Shown in pieces: positions 43,901-58,999 of a stretch of DNA of 64,000 nucleotides. Each line of letters starts with the position of its first letter. The first letter of the stretch is position 1. The stretch spans positions 91,307,176-91,371,175 of the forward strand of contig NC_092862.1 of the NCBI RefSeq assembly GCF_032062135.1, written 5' to 3'. Both the position numbers and the translations under genes were made by a program. The notes below the pieces were generated by a model. The model was not told the origin of the DNA. It saw nothing but the letters and a program-made list of their open reading frames with translations, and did no database searches. Origin of the DNA: Pyxicephalus adspersus (lineage: Eukaryota; Chordata; Amphibia; Anura; Pyxicephalidae).

Positions 43901-46900
43901 TTTTTGTGTACTTTGCTGTACTCAACCAAAATGCTCATAAAAAGTGCATTGAAGTTAAACACTTTATTAAATGCTATAATTTTATACAGTATAATACAAT
44001 TGTAGGCATTTATTTTTATAAGATGCTGTACACACAAGTACCTAATGAGAGTACAGTGTACACAAAACTAAATATGTAAAAAAAAAAAAATTTAAAAAAA
44101 TTGTAATATGTAAATATGTAAAAAGATCAATAAATAAAGACATAGAACTCAGCAGCTTTCAAAAGAAGGCAAGGTACCAAGTGTCAAAATGGATGACCCC
44201 ATGTCAAAGCAGTCTAGTATTGCTTTGTTCCTATCATTGACTTCACTGGTGGAACTTAATGGTACCCAACCAAAACTTTTAATTATAGCCTGTCCTCTGG
44301 AAAGAAGTAGTTATTCATCCATCAATTATGAAGCTACTATTGTTCCTAGAATCAGTTCGATTCCAAAGTTATATTATTTAAATCCTGTTTCCAATTTTGT
44401 GTACTAAAAAGTAGCTTACTAAGCATTGCACAGATAACAACACACTATCCAGATACAAATACAGTGAAAATTTGTTTACCCAAAATTGTATAATATAGAT
44501 TTAGATTTTAGAGAGACACTACAGCCGCCCTGTGCAGAACAGAGAGAGTGGTATAGTAGTAGATATTTGGGGCTTTTCCCACAGTTTAGGCAGACCAAGT
44601 TGCTGGGTCGTATTTTGGCCACGGTCTATTTGTTTGACAAACCTTGGGTACATTTTCAGTAAAAATGAAAAATAATGTAAACACGGAATTTGTGTATTTA
44701 TACCTTCTATGTAAACATTTTTAATTACATTAGTTTTCAGTGACATCATCTCAATTTTACACTAAATTTAGATTAACATAGGTTGCGGCTTATGATGAGC
44801 TTTAACTGGGTGCTGTAATCAAAAAGCCTCTAATAACCCTGATGCTTTTGCACTCTTTTTCTAACAATGAGGCATGCTCTTGCTTAGTGTTTATCTGTGT
44901 AGCAGTGATTATAACCTTTGTGCCTGCAGCTGTGTTGGACCATTGAAAATTGGCATGATTTCCTGTCTAGCAAATGCTGTAGGAAGCTGTATTGGACAAA
45001 ATAAAATCCACATTTAAAGTAGACTTGTAAAAATAAAAATATGGAAGCTTTATTGCTACTAGAGGAGCAATTTAACTTACTGTTTTGAGACCACAATTTT
45101 TTAGATTTTCTTTAGAGAGTTTCCCCATTTTATAACCACTTTGATAGTGAATACACTTAAAACAAATAAGACCCGGATTCACCATTTTTATTATTTTGTC
45201 AAACTATAATCATAAATAAGACCAGGATATTTATTTAAAAAGTAAAAACCATATATGAAATTTATTACAAAAAGACAAGCTAATCATAACATGGCTTCTA
45301 TATATGGTTTATGCATCCATGTATCAATGAACTCCGGTCTTAAAAGGATTCAAGTGTAGTCTCTAGGGCTCCCATCCTGACTACATCCTTTCTACCTTGT
45401 GGATTAAGCCTGCAGACAGTACCTAGTGAAATGTCTGAATTTCTATACTATTTGCTTGTTCCGGGTCAGTGACTCACTAATTAGTGAAAACAGTTTCAAG
45501 GATCAGGATGACAGTCCCAGTGATCACAATTTAAATACAAATAAACTACAATATCATTTATATTTCTTTGCCCACTGGTAAACTTTGATTACTTAGAAGG
45601 CTGTGATATTTTACTGTACTTTCTATAATAATGGTATCAAATGGTACTTTGTCACGAAATTGTATGCCTATCTGTAAAGTTTATAGAAACATTTAGATAT
45701 ATCATATATATATATTATAAAGAATGTATATATTACAGTAAATATCTTCAAATAAACCCTAAAGCTTCTTCCCAGTCTGCAATTGAGGATAATATTGTAT
45801 ATTTGTTTTTCTTGAACTTTTGACAGAGATGCTGCTGTTTTAATAATATTTATAATAATAATATCAGTGTTACTGATTCTGCACCTCCTTCTGTTTGCTC
45901 TCCCACAGGGCAACATTTAGGTAATGTGTCACACCTTTGTCACGAAACAGGTCCTTCAGATTTGTAAAAAGAGGTAAATCTATTACCAATTTATGATAAA
46001 ATACAAGTAAATATATTCCTGAAAGTCAAAACAGGGCCTATTTTAAACAGTGTTAGCCCTAAAGCTCCTTTCCATCCCATGACTCACAAAGCTAATAAAT
46101 TTGTAGTTGGTTTTCTTGAACACTTGACTGACAAGTATCATCATAGGATGTTGCTCTTCTTTTTATACTGCACATCATTATGTTGGCTGCCCCGCCGGGA
46201 GAAACAATGACTGTACATATTGTAACTGTAATGATAATGTGCAGAGACTGTATATGCTGTCTCAGGAAATGTGAACTGACATGTGTATTCATCAATGGAG
46301 GACATATATTCATCAGATGTTCCCTGTTGCATCATAGTAGAGAAATAATTTGTCAATTTTCAAATAGGCATATGACCTTAATTAAAGGCAGCAGATTGGT
46401 TGCACTGAGTTTGTAGTGATAGGTTGAGACATTTTTAGACCTAGTTTGGATACCTTCCATTTCAACAAACTGTATAATGTATACCAGTTTTTATGGTGTT
46501 ATTGGTACACTAAATGTATATGCACTAGTGAGGTACTATTGATAGCATTGTCACTTGGCTATCCTAGCTACTTTTATTTCTAATCCAAACGTGATTTGCA
46601 ATTATGACCCCATGCAATGTACACATTTATACAGGAAGGAGAATATAACGCACAATATACATGTATAGACCAAAGTTTGGTGCTGCCTGCATTAATGATT
46701 GCATATACAGTATGCATACTGAGCAGTTAGAATAATAAAAAAAATTAATGCCCATACTGTTCACAGATTTTACATTTTAATAAGGTGTGGTTATCTTGAA
46801 ATGCCACAAATGGTAAGAATGGATCTTTATCTTAGACTTTTTTAACAGTGTTTCCTATTAATAAATGAACCTACCGGATTCCTGATGATCATGTTGAAGG

Positions 46901-49900
46901 TAGACAGGGTCGATTTTAAAGGCACCAATTAGGTCAGATCTTTTTTTCACCCTGTGGTATACAGAAAATATAATGGTTAACAGAGCCAAGTGAAAAATTA
47001 TTTTTGTACTTTTTACTTTTGAATAGAGAAGGTAAGGCTTTATTTCTTTTTGTCTTCAGCTTGCTGGGGAGAATCACTTTTTTGCTCTAGTAACATTGTA
47101 CCCTCCCATAGAACCAGTACTCATGGTGTACGAATAATAAGTGTGAATAATACTCTATGTTGCCAAATTCTGGTTGTATATAACTGGCTACAGGAACTGC
47201 ACATTACATTTTTGGAGTATCGCTGTACCTGGCAAAATTTAGGAAGTTTTCAAAAACTGAGAGAAAGGGGGAGAGGGAACAGGACCTTTAACATCAGAGG
47301 GGCTTACAAGGCCTTAGAGCAGATGTACAGTTATATTTAAATATTGTTTTAGTAATTGATATTTAAGTTTTATTTGCATAAAACTATGCTTTGCCCCTGC
47401 AGAGGGTGAATCCTTTGTCGTGTGTAATTTCAAAGTTGTGACCTAAGGTTTAAACAGGGTTTCTTTGTTTCAATACTGGTGCACAAACAAGTGTTGGGAA
47501 ATGAAAGGACAGGTTAATATGTGCAACCTGTTACCGTGGCAGTTAAAATAAACCTGCTGCTTTCTCCTGTATAGGAAAATTGGAGGTTCATTCAGCAAAC
47601 TCTTCAATGGCTGCTTGTTCCTGCAAACATTTATTACTGTCACCAAGTAAAACATGAATTCAGCTGTACATACAGCAGATAATTGCTGTCCAAGATAAAT
47701 GATCGTGACCCTAAGGTGAAATTGTAAAGTTGTTTAATAATCTTCCAGCCAACTAGGGACAACCACTGTCATTTTCTTTGGAGGATGCAGTGGGGTGCCT
47801 CCTGCTTGTCCTACTCATTCCCTTTTCTATAAAACTGAACAGCACAGTGTATACAGGGCTTGTTTATTCTTGCGTCACTGAAAGATCATTTCCACCATCT
47901 GACTCCTGAGCTGCACATTATACCAGGCATCCAGCAGGCTGAAACTTCTGGAAATGTAGTATACCGTAAGAACTGAATTCATCTAGTAAAAGATTGGGTA
48001 AGATTGGTATTGAGATAAGTGGCAACACCATAACTCATAATACCATGGCAACAGTTTTCAGCACAGTATACAGTAGTTCCTTTTTACATATATAACATTT
48101 TTATGATTCACTTACCAAAATGCAGAGCAATCGAAGTTCACCAAAAGCCATTTATGTGGGTTAAAGTTAAATGAGTCTGCAAACTGTAAAAAAAAAGGCA
48201 AAAATTTAGGAACTTTAAGAGCAGATCTATTTTCATTTTCGGATGTAGAGAATAATCTGTAGTCAACATGCACTTTGTTTTCTTTGATCATGAATATAGA
48301 CACATTTGTTCTCATAATCAAACAATGACATCACTCTGTTTTTCCCTTCCCTCTCCCTTTCTCTTTTTGTTTCTCGCATGAGTTCTAGCTGGATACAACA
48401 ATAGACAAGAGCAAACAAAAAATAATAAAAAGGTTGTATAGCTTTGGAATTGTCCCCATGCTGACAGATGATCTTTTTTCTGCTTCAGCTCTTATTCATT
48501 TCCTTTAGTAACCAATACACATAATTAAAAGACAGAATGAACAGGAAACTGTAACAGGTTTCAGCCTGTGAGGTTACTTTTTTATTAGGGTATATTGTTC
48601 TTTTTACATTTTCTGTGGTCGAGTCACCTGTTATTGACAGCTTTGAGTCCCTTAATTTATAGACTTATTTATAATGACATAAGGCATCAGGACTTATCTA
48701 GTGAATAACTGAGACTCAGGAAATGAAAGATGAAACACAGATATTAGCTATCTCACATACTATCCGAGGTGGCCAGTGCTATAAAATATAGGAAATGAAG
48801 CAAAGATAATAATCAGCATGCCTAATAACCACAACTGCCATAACAAGAAGTAAACATGAGGGGTTTCTAAAACATTTAAAGGCTACAGTTACCAGTGGAT
48901 GCAGTGAGTGAGTGATTGTCATCTGATCTTCGAGATAGAAGTCAACAAGATTTTACATTTAGTGGGGTGTCTTTAAATTTAGCGGACACCTTTACAGGTT
49001 TGATTTTGATTAGTGAAATTCTAATGCTGAACTGTGTGTCAGGCAACATTCCACTGTTTTCCTGGAAAAGCCACAGACTCATCTGTTTTCATAGACATAT
49101 AGACTTGTAGGGTATATTTATATATGTTTTCATATATGCTAGGTGGATGAAAGAAGGATTTATCCAAAGGAACTGTTGGATTACTACAATCTACTTTCAT
49201 GAGAGTCCATCACAGACATATTTACTACCGGTTTTTATATTACCTCTGTACCCCTTAATAAACATTGATGTTGCAATCATAGCAAGTGTCCTGAGTGAAC
49301 AAGGCCTCCCACCCACATAAATATTTTCCTTTTTTTTTCCATATGTCATTTATGTGAGTGTCAAATAAGTTAGAGGCTATTGTAACTTTATTTTAAACGT
49401 ATGTTAGAATTTGAATAGACCAGTTTTACCTTACCTAGAGTTTATTAGAATTGCCCATTTGCAATGAGAGGAGAAAAAGCAAAGATGACTGGGAACATTT
49501 TCAGATACATTTAATGTCAAAAACTATCTCATTAACTTGTCTTATAGGTCATATAGGAACGGCCTTCTACTCCTGGGTCAGGTCTTTGTATTTATAATAA
49601 ACCTTTGATTAACCCACACAGGTTTACAGCCTGATAAAAGTAATATGATAAATAGGTTGATAATCTGAAATAAAAGTACAATTTAAAGGGAAACACAATG
49701 ACTCCTGTTCCTTGTTTCAGTGACTTTCCTGCAGAATGAATGCATCTGGCTCTCCGTAATTTTCTGCAGAAAGCCTATAGTGGGGTTCCACCCACATCCC
49801 TTCTTCTGTGTCCAGAACAGTAAAATTATAACCTCTATTTACAAAAGGTAATGTCCCAGTTTGTATAAAGCATGTGTGGCTTTATATCTTTCCTGGCTAT

Positions 49901-52900
49901 TAGGTAATATATTTCAAGTTTTTGTTCTGCTGTAAATTTTACTATTACATTTGACATTCCCATTAATTGTGTATGAGAAAGCACAAAGGAAAAAAATTGA
50001 AAGATCTTGCCCATAGCAAGCACTCTGCTCTAAATAACTCTAATTTGGTAAAAAAATATTTAACAATAGTACAACAGTATTATTATTATTATTATTATTA
50101 TTAATATTTTTATTTTTATTATTAAAACATGGGATATAATAATGACGATAATAAGAATACCATTTATTGGCCTGATTTTTGAACCTTTGGTAAAGAAATT
50201 TGTCAATACTGACCATTTCAGTTGGATAAAAGATGGTAATAGCACATTTACAAATAAATCAGTTTAACAAGTTTGACATCCCTGATCACATTTTACAAGC
50301 AAGAACCTTCTTAAAGCTTTTGATTATTTCCTGCAGCAATTGTATTACATGTGCACATGTGTATGTACATGTGCATGTGCATGTGCCCTAACTCTCAGAG
50401 AAAAAAATTGGTATGTTTCAGTACTTCAAGGACAACTTTGATCATAGATAGATGTCTTGTTTATTTTCAGACATACATCTGCCCAGGAGTATAATAGGAA
50501 TATAAATACCAGATGTTTTTAAAAGCAATAATAACATTATCATTTTAGATAAATCTGAAACATAATGTGTTTAATTACATTTAGCCTTTATGTAAAAAAA
50601 AAGATCTCTCAAAAGATTTCAATTTATCTCCAATTTATCTCCAAGATCTCCAATTTAAAATAATTAAAAAATATATATTCTGTACATACTTCCACGCCTT
50701 TCATAAGGTATCTGAATTCAGGACAAATAAAGGCACTTCCTGCATATGCTGCATCAATGTGTAACCATATGTTTTCTTCATTACCTGCAAAAAACAAAGT
50801 ATTACTGTGTTTTTTTCCATTGATATAAATGTGTAGGTTAAACTGTGAGCAGTATTATAGCATATGGTACATATTATTTGAGTATGATTGATAAACTAAA
50901 AACTATAAGCAAATAGCTAATTACACAGATGAAATACATATAAGAAAACCTGCGTTTCTGTCATTTAAGTTCTACGATTTACATAGCCCTGTCAAACAAC
51001 GGAGCCAGGTGGATGACGGTGTTCTTTTTAAAGTCATCAAATGGTGTCCTATCCCTAGCTCCGGGCTGCTGATGGGGAAATAAAACTAGGTTGTTCAGCT
51101 AATCCCTCTCTCTGTTCTTCCTCTTATCTTCATGTTTCTTGTCAACATATCTACATACAACACACCTGTTTGGCATCAAGAGCCCATTCACAACTTGCTG
51201 TGATTGTGCCTTGAGTTATTGCATTGTGCATTAATGCATATTGACATATGCTGTGTCACACATCAACATTGCATAGGGCATCCTACCTATTTAAGTTAAC
51301 ATTGTATTGACTTACACATGCTTGTGTAAATTGTATTGCCACTGGAGTACAATGCAAATTAATTTGCATTGTTGGTTCACATTACATGCCTTTCTTCAAT
51401 GCACCACTATACAAACCAGTAAATCAGCCCATGGTGTTGCGCCGTATCTCTCTAAGTGTTGCAGCATAGGGGATTGCAAAAGGCTAATTTGAAGTCAAAG
51501 TTAGATATTTATGTAGGTTGTTTTAAAAAATGAGTTTAATGTTTAATTAGTAAATACAGAGCTGGATTAATATGCATTTTATAGTTTTACTATAAAAAAA
51601 AGTATGGAATCTACAGATAACATAGGTGTTACAAACAGTTAATGAGATTAATAATTCAAAGAAGAGAACACGGCCCCTTTTGACAGGTTATACAAACAAT
51701 GTCAAAACAATCAATACCACAAATAACTACAATTATTGAATTTTATTTACTAATAATGATGAAAAATTACATCTGAACCTTGTGGATTACACAAAAAGAT
51801 TAAACAGGATTATTTCCATATGTTCCTCTATTTAACATTACATACACTAGGACTGAATTAAAAATGCTTTCCATAGATAGTGAAATCTGTAATCATTAAA
51901 CTGTATGTATCGCTGCACTGTACTGTATGTATTCCAGAAAACAGAGCTGGATTGATATCAAACAAGGCCTCGGGCAAGTGAAAAGTTTTTGCCCCAGCCA
52001 GCTTTATCTGTATCCTGGTCATAAAATATAATATTCATTTAAACAAGTTATACAAATATTTTCACCTCAATTTTCTATATTACTATGTTTATCTCTGATA
52101 GACAGATGAATGTTAACTATTTCACCTTTTTTACAAAATACAATAAAATATTCACATTCTGTATCTAACATTATAACCTAATAGATTCTTAGGCTCTTCA
52201 ATATTATTGTATCTTCCCTGCCAGTGATAAGGTCTTACTCCTAATGTATCTTTATTTATTTTCCAATAGATGGTAAACTCTTCCACTATCTGCATCTTCC
52301 CTTATACACTAGGGGTTTTTTCACATCCACAATGTGAAGTCACATGGCTGGTAGCACCTCGGCGCATAGCAAACTGTTGCTGTGCACCCAGGAGAGGCAA
52401 ACCACACCCTAACCTGATTTGTGTGCGGCAGAGGCTGCAGCTGCAGTGCAAATCTTCAAACAACAATCATGCCGCTAAAAGGGGAATTACTTTTAAAGCC
52501 GATAAGGGATATGCCACAGGCGCAGCCACATGCATTAAATATTTTCCAACCTGTCCTATTTACAGATGGTTCAGTTCAGTTGAGTATTCACATGCTTGTG
52601 AAACATTGAAAGCTACAATACCAAAGCTATATAGGTGTTGCTATAAAAGCTGTAGCAATTCATAAAATGAAATTTCTACCTCCGACATGGATGTGAATAT
52701 GCAACATACATAACAGTAGTTAACAGAGTGAAATTTTAAGAACACATTCTCTTGATAAAATATTTTTCAAATCTGGCAAGAATAAAAACCAACAATGAAT
52801 CAAACAGTTTAAAACAGTAAAACTCATATAACAACAATAGAAACAGACAATGGTACATAGTACAAACACTTACAAATAGGTCCAATTTCCATCAGGTTGT

Positions 52901-55900
52901 CGAAAGAACAGGAAGAAGTTGTTCCAAGTGTGGCACAGACCTACAAGAAAATGGTCAACTGAAGCAATAAAAATAACTAAAATGTACACACTGAACATAC
53001 CAAAATAGTTATGCTAAAGATCAAAAGATGGGAAGAACTGAATCATATTATCAGGACATCTGTGCACTTGGTAAATATTTATATACTATATAACACACAA
53101 CCTGCAGATAATACTGTGTTTTTCCCGAAAATAAAACAGGGTTTTATATTATTTTTTGCTCCAAACGGTGTTAGGGCTTATTTTCAGGGGATGCCTTATT
53201 TTTCCATGTACAACAACCTACAGTACATTTACCAGTATTACCAGTATTCCACATTTATTCAAATACAGTCATCATGTCATCTTCCTACCATATTTTCCCA
53301 TGTACAACAATTTACTGGTACATTTATTCATAAAGAAAAATCTACTGTAGCATACATTTATTCAAATACAGTCATCATTTCATCTGCTTTTGGTCTTCTG
53401 GAACATCATCATAACTATCCAAGCTCCAAATTCCATCCTGAATTTCTCATGAATCAATTTCCTTTAGAAGTCTCTCATGTCTTCACCCAAGTCACAACCT
53501 CTTGCAACTTCACAAAGTTTCCATGATGATTTCTCTCAATTCTATTTTCAGTGTAGTCAATAATTTCCATGCACAAATTGTCCTTGAATGGCCTGTTTTT
53601 TCCAATATCAAAAGTCTGGAGTTAGGCAGTCATTCCGTCAGGAATCAATATTTGATCAATTCTTCTCTCTGCAAGGAAGTTCTTCATGTCTTTAGCGCAT
53701 TGTGTGCTGGCTGAATCCCAGACTAGAAGACCTCTTTGGTCGCCTGGCAAAACTAGTGGCAGCATTAAATCGACCCACTTCTTTAAAACTGCTTGTGTGC
53801 ACCAAGCTTTTTCAGTTTCAAGAACATAAATGCCTGAAACACGTTCAAACTTCTCTTTCTTGCCCTTAATGATGATTAGAGATGGGGCTTTAATTCCATC
53901 CAGACAAACTGCCAAAATACAGGTAACACATGCACTTTCATAACCAGTGCAGGCAATGTAGATTGAGGAGCCACCCCACTGAATAATAATTGTAATTTGG
54001 GCTCCTTGGCCCATATTTACTGCAGTTTCTTCCATAGCAATCATGTTGGAAAGTTGGTATTTAGAAAACTTGATGTTCTTGACAAAGCACTTGAATGCAA
54101 GTGCATGTTTAATAATTTCAGCATCTTCTAGCTTGAACAGTGTTGTCAATCTTCTTAGAGACAGTTCATATCGCTGAAGGAAGGAAGAATTCTTTGGGGG
54201 ATACTTCTAACTGTGGTGCCATTGTAGGGGCAAATGCTTGAATATCAATCCTGTGCACCATGAAAGCGTTTGCAATCCATTCACAGATCATGTCTTCCAA
54301 CTCAAGAAATAATGGTTGCTGACCTGATCCACACTTGTGCTTTTTAAGATTTCCCTTGTCCATCTGTTGACTGATGAGATGTTATCATACTCTGCTTGCC
54401 ATTTTCAGACCATTCGGATATCCAACTTCTTTGCAGAAAGCCATAGGATTCGTGCCCTGAGAGTCCTCCACAATTCCTTTCTTGTATTTAACAGAATAGC
54501 TCTTTCCTTTTGCACTCATCTTGTCTAGGGGTCAAAATATTTTTTACTGTTCATCCGTTTACATATATGTAGGCGTTTACCTCTCATCTCATTCTAGTTA
54601 CAATCCATGGGATAATATTTAGGGCTTATTTTTGGAATAGCATCCTTAAAAATCATGCTAGGGCTAATTTTCGGGGTAAGTCTTATTTTGGGGGAAACAT
54701 GGTATATGCAGATTTTTTACCAACAACCACTACCAAAATTTCCACTTTTATTAAAATGAACCGAGTTTGGAAAGACAGAAGCTTCATTATTTTTTTTTGT
54801 TTACCGACTTTGTGATTTTCAAAGGCTTCACTTAACTCCTAGAAATGTAAGTCTCACAAATGTAGTTTAGACTTGCACCTGATGGCAATTCCTATCTGCC
54901 TGAAAAGAGGGTGGGAGTTCATAATCACTGCTCATACACTATGGAGAGATGCTTAGTAACATTGTTATTTTTCTTTTTCATATATCTGCAGTTCCCTTTG
55001 ATCTACAGATGCATTAAACAGTAATTATGGCAGTAAAAGCACCATGACAAGTTAAAAAGTTTATCCCTTTACCTAACCCCCTGGATACTTAGATAAACTT
55101 TTTGAATTAGATAATTATTTCCTGTTAAATGTGTGTTCTAATTTAAAGCTTTAATACCTAGTGTACCCCAACCAGTCCTAATCAGCTAATCATGGTTTTA
55201 ATTTATTTTACTAACTAGTGTTATTTAAAATCTGTTGCTTCTTATTTGTTTTATTTATTAGTTGTTGCATTGATAAAAGCAAATTTAAAAAATAGAATAA
55301 CTTTCCCACCACGAGAGACTACCCCTTTTAGCCTGCAGCTGATTGATGGCATCATCCTGGTCGTGACAAAGTCAATTACTGGGTCAATGATTGCTTTTTA
55401 ATGATAAAAATTCCTAATCCATGGCACTGTCATCCTGTTTAGATTAAAAAAGAGTGCTAAAGATTGCTTCAAGTACATACAAAACAAGTAAAATACTGTA
55501 TTATCTATACCCATCAGGACTTTTTAGGGATACGCAATAAATGTAACACTTTTGTGATCAGGAGATCAGATTAGAAGCCTAAATCACCAAATATACAATT
55601 TTTTTTCTTATTAGAAAGCCCAGCATGCTCTGTAAACATCATGGGCAAATCCTAAATAAAATGTTTTTATGTAATTTAAAGATTTTATACAAGTACATGT
55701 AACAGCTGGTCAACTGATACCCTTTAAACAAAAAGTCATAATGTGTATTATGTTTAACTTCATATAATTGAAAGACAATATATTTTGTCCTGAAATTATA
55801 CATTCACAAACTTACAAACATTGGAATGAGTCCTTCTGCTTTGTCTGCTTCTAAAGCCTTTTTCAGAGCCTTTCCATGCATAATAAAGTTTCCATCTGAC

Positions 55901-58900
55901 TGGATTTTCTTCATTTTGACCCCACTGATTAGTCCAGCTCTTTCAACCGATGAGTGAGCCTAGGATTACATAGGAAGAAAAATAATTATTAGTTGATTAT
56001 TATGGGTTAAATGGTAAGTGAGAAACGTAAACAAAAAAAAAGATAAAACAACTAATAAAACTTCTCTGAAGAGAAGTGAAGTCCTACAGTATGAATCCAC
56101 GCTCATATGATGAAAATGCTTCCGATTGGGGACTAGAAACAGAAACAGGACTGAGTCTGGGTGATTAAGCAGAGAGTCTGGAGAGAACAGCTTTAAAAAA
56201 AGTGAGCATTGCAACAAAAGCTTTGCAAAAAATCATTTTATTTTTTTTTGGGATACTGGGGAACATTGTTTTTTAACATTTTATTTTAAGCTGCAGCGGA
56301 ACTTTAAGATATAATTTATGATCTTCTCCTCCTTTACGATAACCTCTTTTCTTACAAATAGTCCCAGAGCAGTGAATACCTAGGTGTGTGCATATTATTA
56401 ATGATTACTGTTATTAACTAATTTCAATAAAATAGTGCGAGGTAGGCAAGTTTTTCTTTGTTTTATAACCTCTTTTGTTCCTAGGCAAAATGATAAATGA
56501 TGCAGTAAACACCTTAGTTTATTGGTAAGGGTAGCAACATATATGCCTACACCTTCACCTATATATGCACCTACACCCTAACCCCACCCAGTTCTCACTC
56601 TGGGGTACTAGTGGTGTAAAAGAAATGAAAAATGAAGGTCCCCCTCCTAAAGTACCTGTTCTGTGCTTAATAGTATACAAGTCGATGGGGGCCCACACCT
56701 ATAGAAGAAGGAAACTAGTGTACTTGGTGTGCTGGGCCTGTATGTCTAGGAAGAAGGGGGCAGGCCACAAAACCTACTGCCATTTATTGTAAAAGGATGT
56801 GAATAGAGAGCACAACCAAACTGTATTGTATATGTCACCTTTCGGTTAATTGATGGCATGGACTGGCATAGGACATTTCTCTGTAAAGAGTCATGAATGT
56901 ATAAACTTTGCAGAGAGATTTCAATAAGGCAAAATTTTTTTTTTTTTTTTTTTTTTTTAGAATTACAAAAAATGGGCTATTGCTATCGATGAAAAAAAAA
57001 AAAAACCCTGGGCAAGCAAGGCTCATGGGGAAAAAACCCTGGGTAAACAAAACTCATACAAAGCTGGATGAAAATAATTTGTGTACTGCACAAATACAAT
57101 TCTCTATTTAAGTCTGCAGTTCTGCATTTCCTAAAGCACTCATCAATTCAATCTATAAGTAACGATAGGACTGAAAGTCTTACAACACAGGGTGGTTATT
57201 ATGACCACATGACCCATTCAGCCCATTGCACATGTTCTTGCCCCAGATGTCACAGACTGGCAACTAAAGGAGCATACAGATAGTCATCAAAGAATTGCAG
57301 TTTTATTACAGTAGTATATATTTAATTAGGTGGAATATGCATATGTTAATACAAAAAATATGGAAATTCAACACGTCCATTAATTTTTTTTAACAATATT
57401 TAGCTACCAAGAGCAAAAACAGCTATATAACACTAAATCAGTGTTTCTTTATGAATTGAATGGTGTTCCTTAAATGTTAACAGGATTTTAATAGGAGCCA
57501 AAATACTAGGTACAAATCCCCCTGACCTTCTACTGCCAGTGTGAGTTGTCATTTCTCATCTCTTATCAGCGTCTATACACAAAGACCAACTCTTTTCTAA
57601 ATGCCCTATAATAACTAAAGGAGAAGAGACAGAGCAGCTGCCCTTTCAAAAAATTGACCAAAGCAATCTCTTATCCCTGTTTAGCCTGAAGCAGTGTAAA
57701 TATACTCTTCTCTAATCCTTCTTTGTAATTCAGAGGAAGTGAACTCGACTTTATCCTAACCTTATATCTCACATGTTTGATATGCGTTGGTGTAACATAT
57801 TTCGGCAAATCATATGCTTTTTTTGAAAACCTATAGATGAAAATAACTGACATTTTAAGGATTTATTCGTATTTTCTCATTACAGAAATGGAAATGTTAC
57901 TAATGTTACATAATTTTTTTACCTTTTTGACTTATGTCTACATATTGCACACTGTAATATATATTGCTCTAGTGTATTATTGCATGTTATTGATATCCAT
58001 AACAATAGATTTCCTGGGACCCCAGAAAAAGTCGATGTGCATTTTCTCTATCTAACCAAACTATTTTTGCTGGCTGCATCCTTTCTCCAGTTACTTCACA
58101 GAGTTCTGCTGTTTGATCCAGCCAGCTTACTCCTCTGTTGCCTTTGTGGTGCATCTTTGCACCTGCCTACTATGACGATCAGATGATTGACACTAAGAAG
58201 TACAGTTCTTTCTGTCTCCTAATCTGAAGAAGTAAATTTAGTTCCACAAAACATGTAATCAGTTGGGACTGTATCTATACACTGAAATATTGGCTCGGAT
58301 TGCATCTACATGGGTCGCCATGTTAGCTACAAGATAAATCAAATGATTTAAAGATGTTAAATTAGTAGATTATTGCTCAGAGACCCTTTATACCTTGCTC
58401 GGAGTTCCAACATTTCAACCTATTTGCAAACAATTTTGGCTACATTCTTCCAACATATTAGTTAAAGTCTCTTAAGAAAAAAAGCTCATAAGGTTTCTTA
58501 TTGTCCATAATATGTGTTATTGTAGATAGATTTGCAAAACCAAGATGAGTTTGCTTTACAGTTCATTTGAAATGTGCACTGTGCCTTATCAATGTAAATC
58601 TTGTAACTGCTTAACTGTGTTTCAGTTGAATTTAGCAATGTGGCTCTAGGCAAAGCTATTACAGTACACTGATCTAATAGTGGTCACTTAATGTGATTTG
58701 CTATAACTGAATTTGTGGTCATGTGATAATTAATACAGATAGAGTTAACTGTATCTCTAATAATTGCAAACTTTTGTGCCCTGGCACAGAAAACATATCA
58801 ATGTTACCTTTGTCTGGGTATTGTAAAATATGATTATTCAGATCAATAGAGAATTCTTAAAACAACAAATATTTTCTTGGTCCAGAGTGTAGCTGAAATA

Positions 58901-58935
58901 ATCATGTTGTTTCATTTTTTTAAATGGCCTGTAAT

Positions 58936-58999
<64 letters not shown>

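Noticed and set aside
53011..53526. 171-codon plus-strand open frame
   Set aside because: It covers the terminal repeat and antisense of the pogo-like element and shows no protein family signature.
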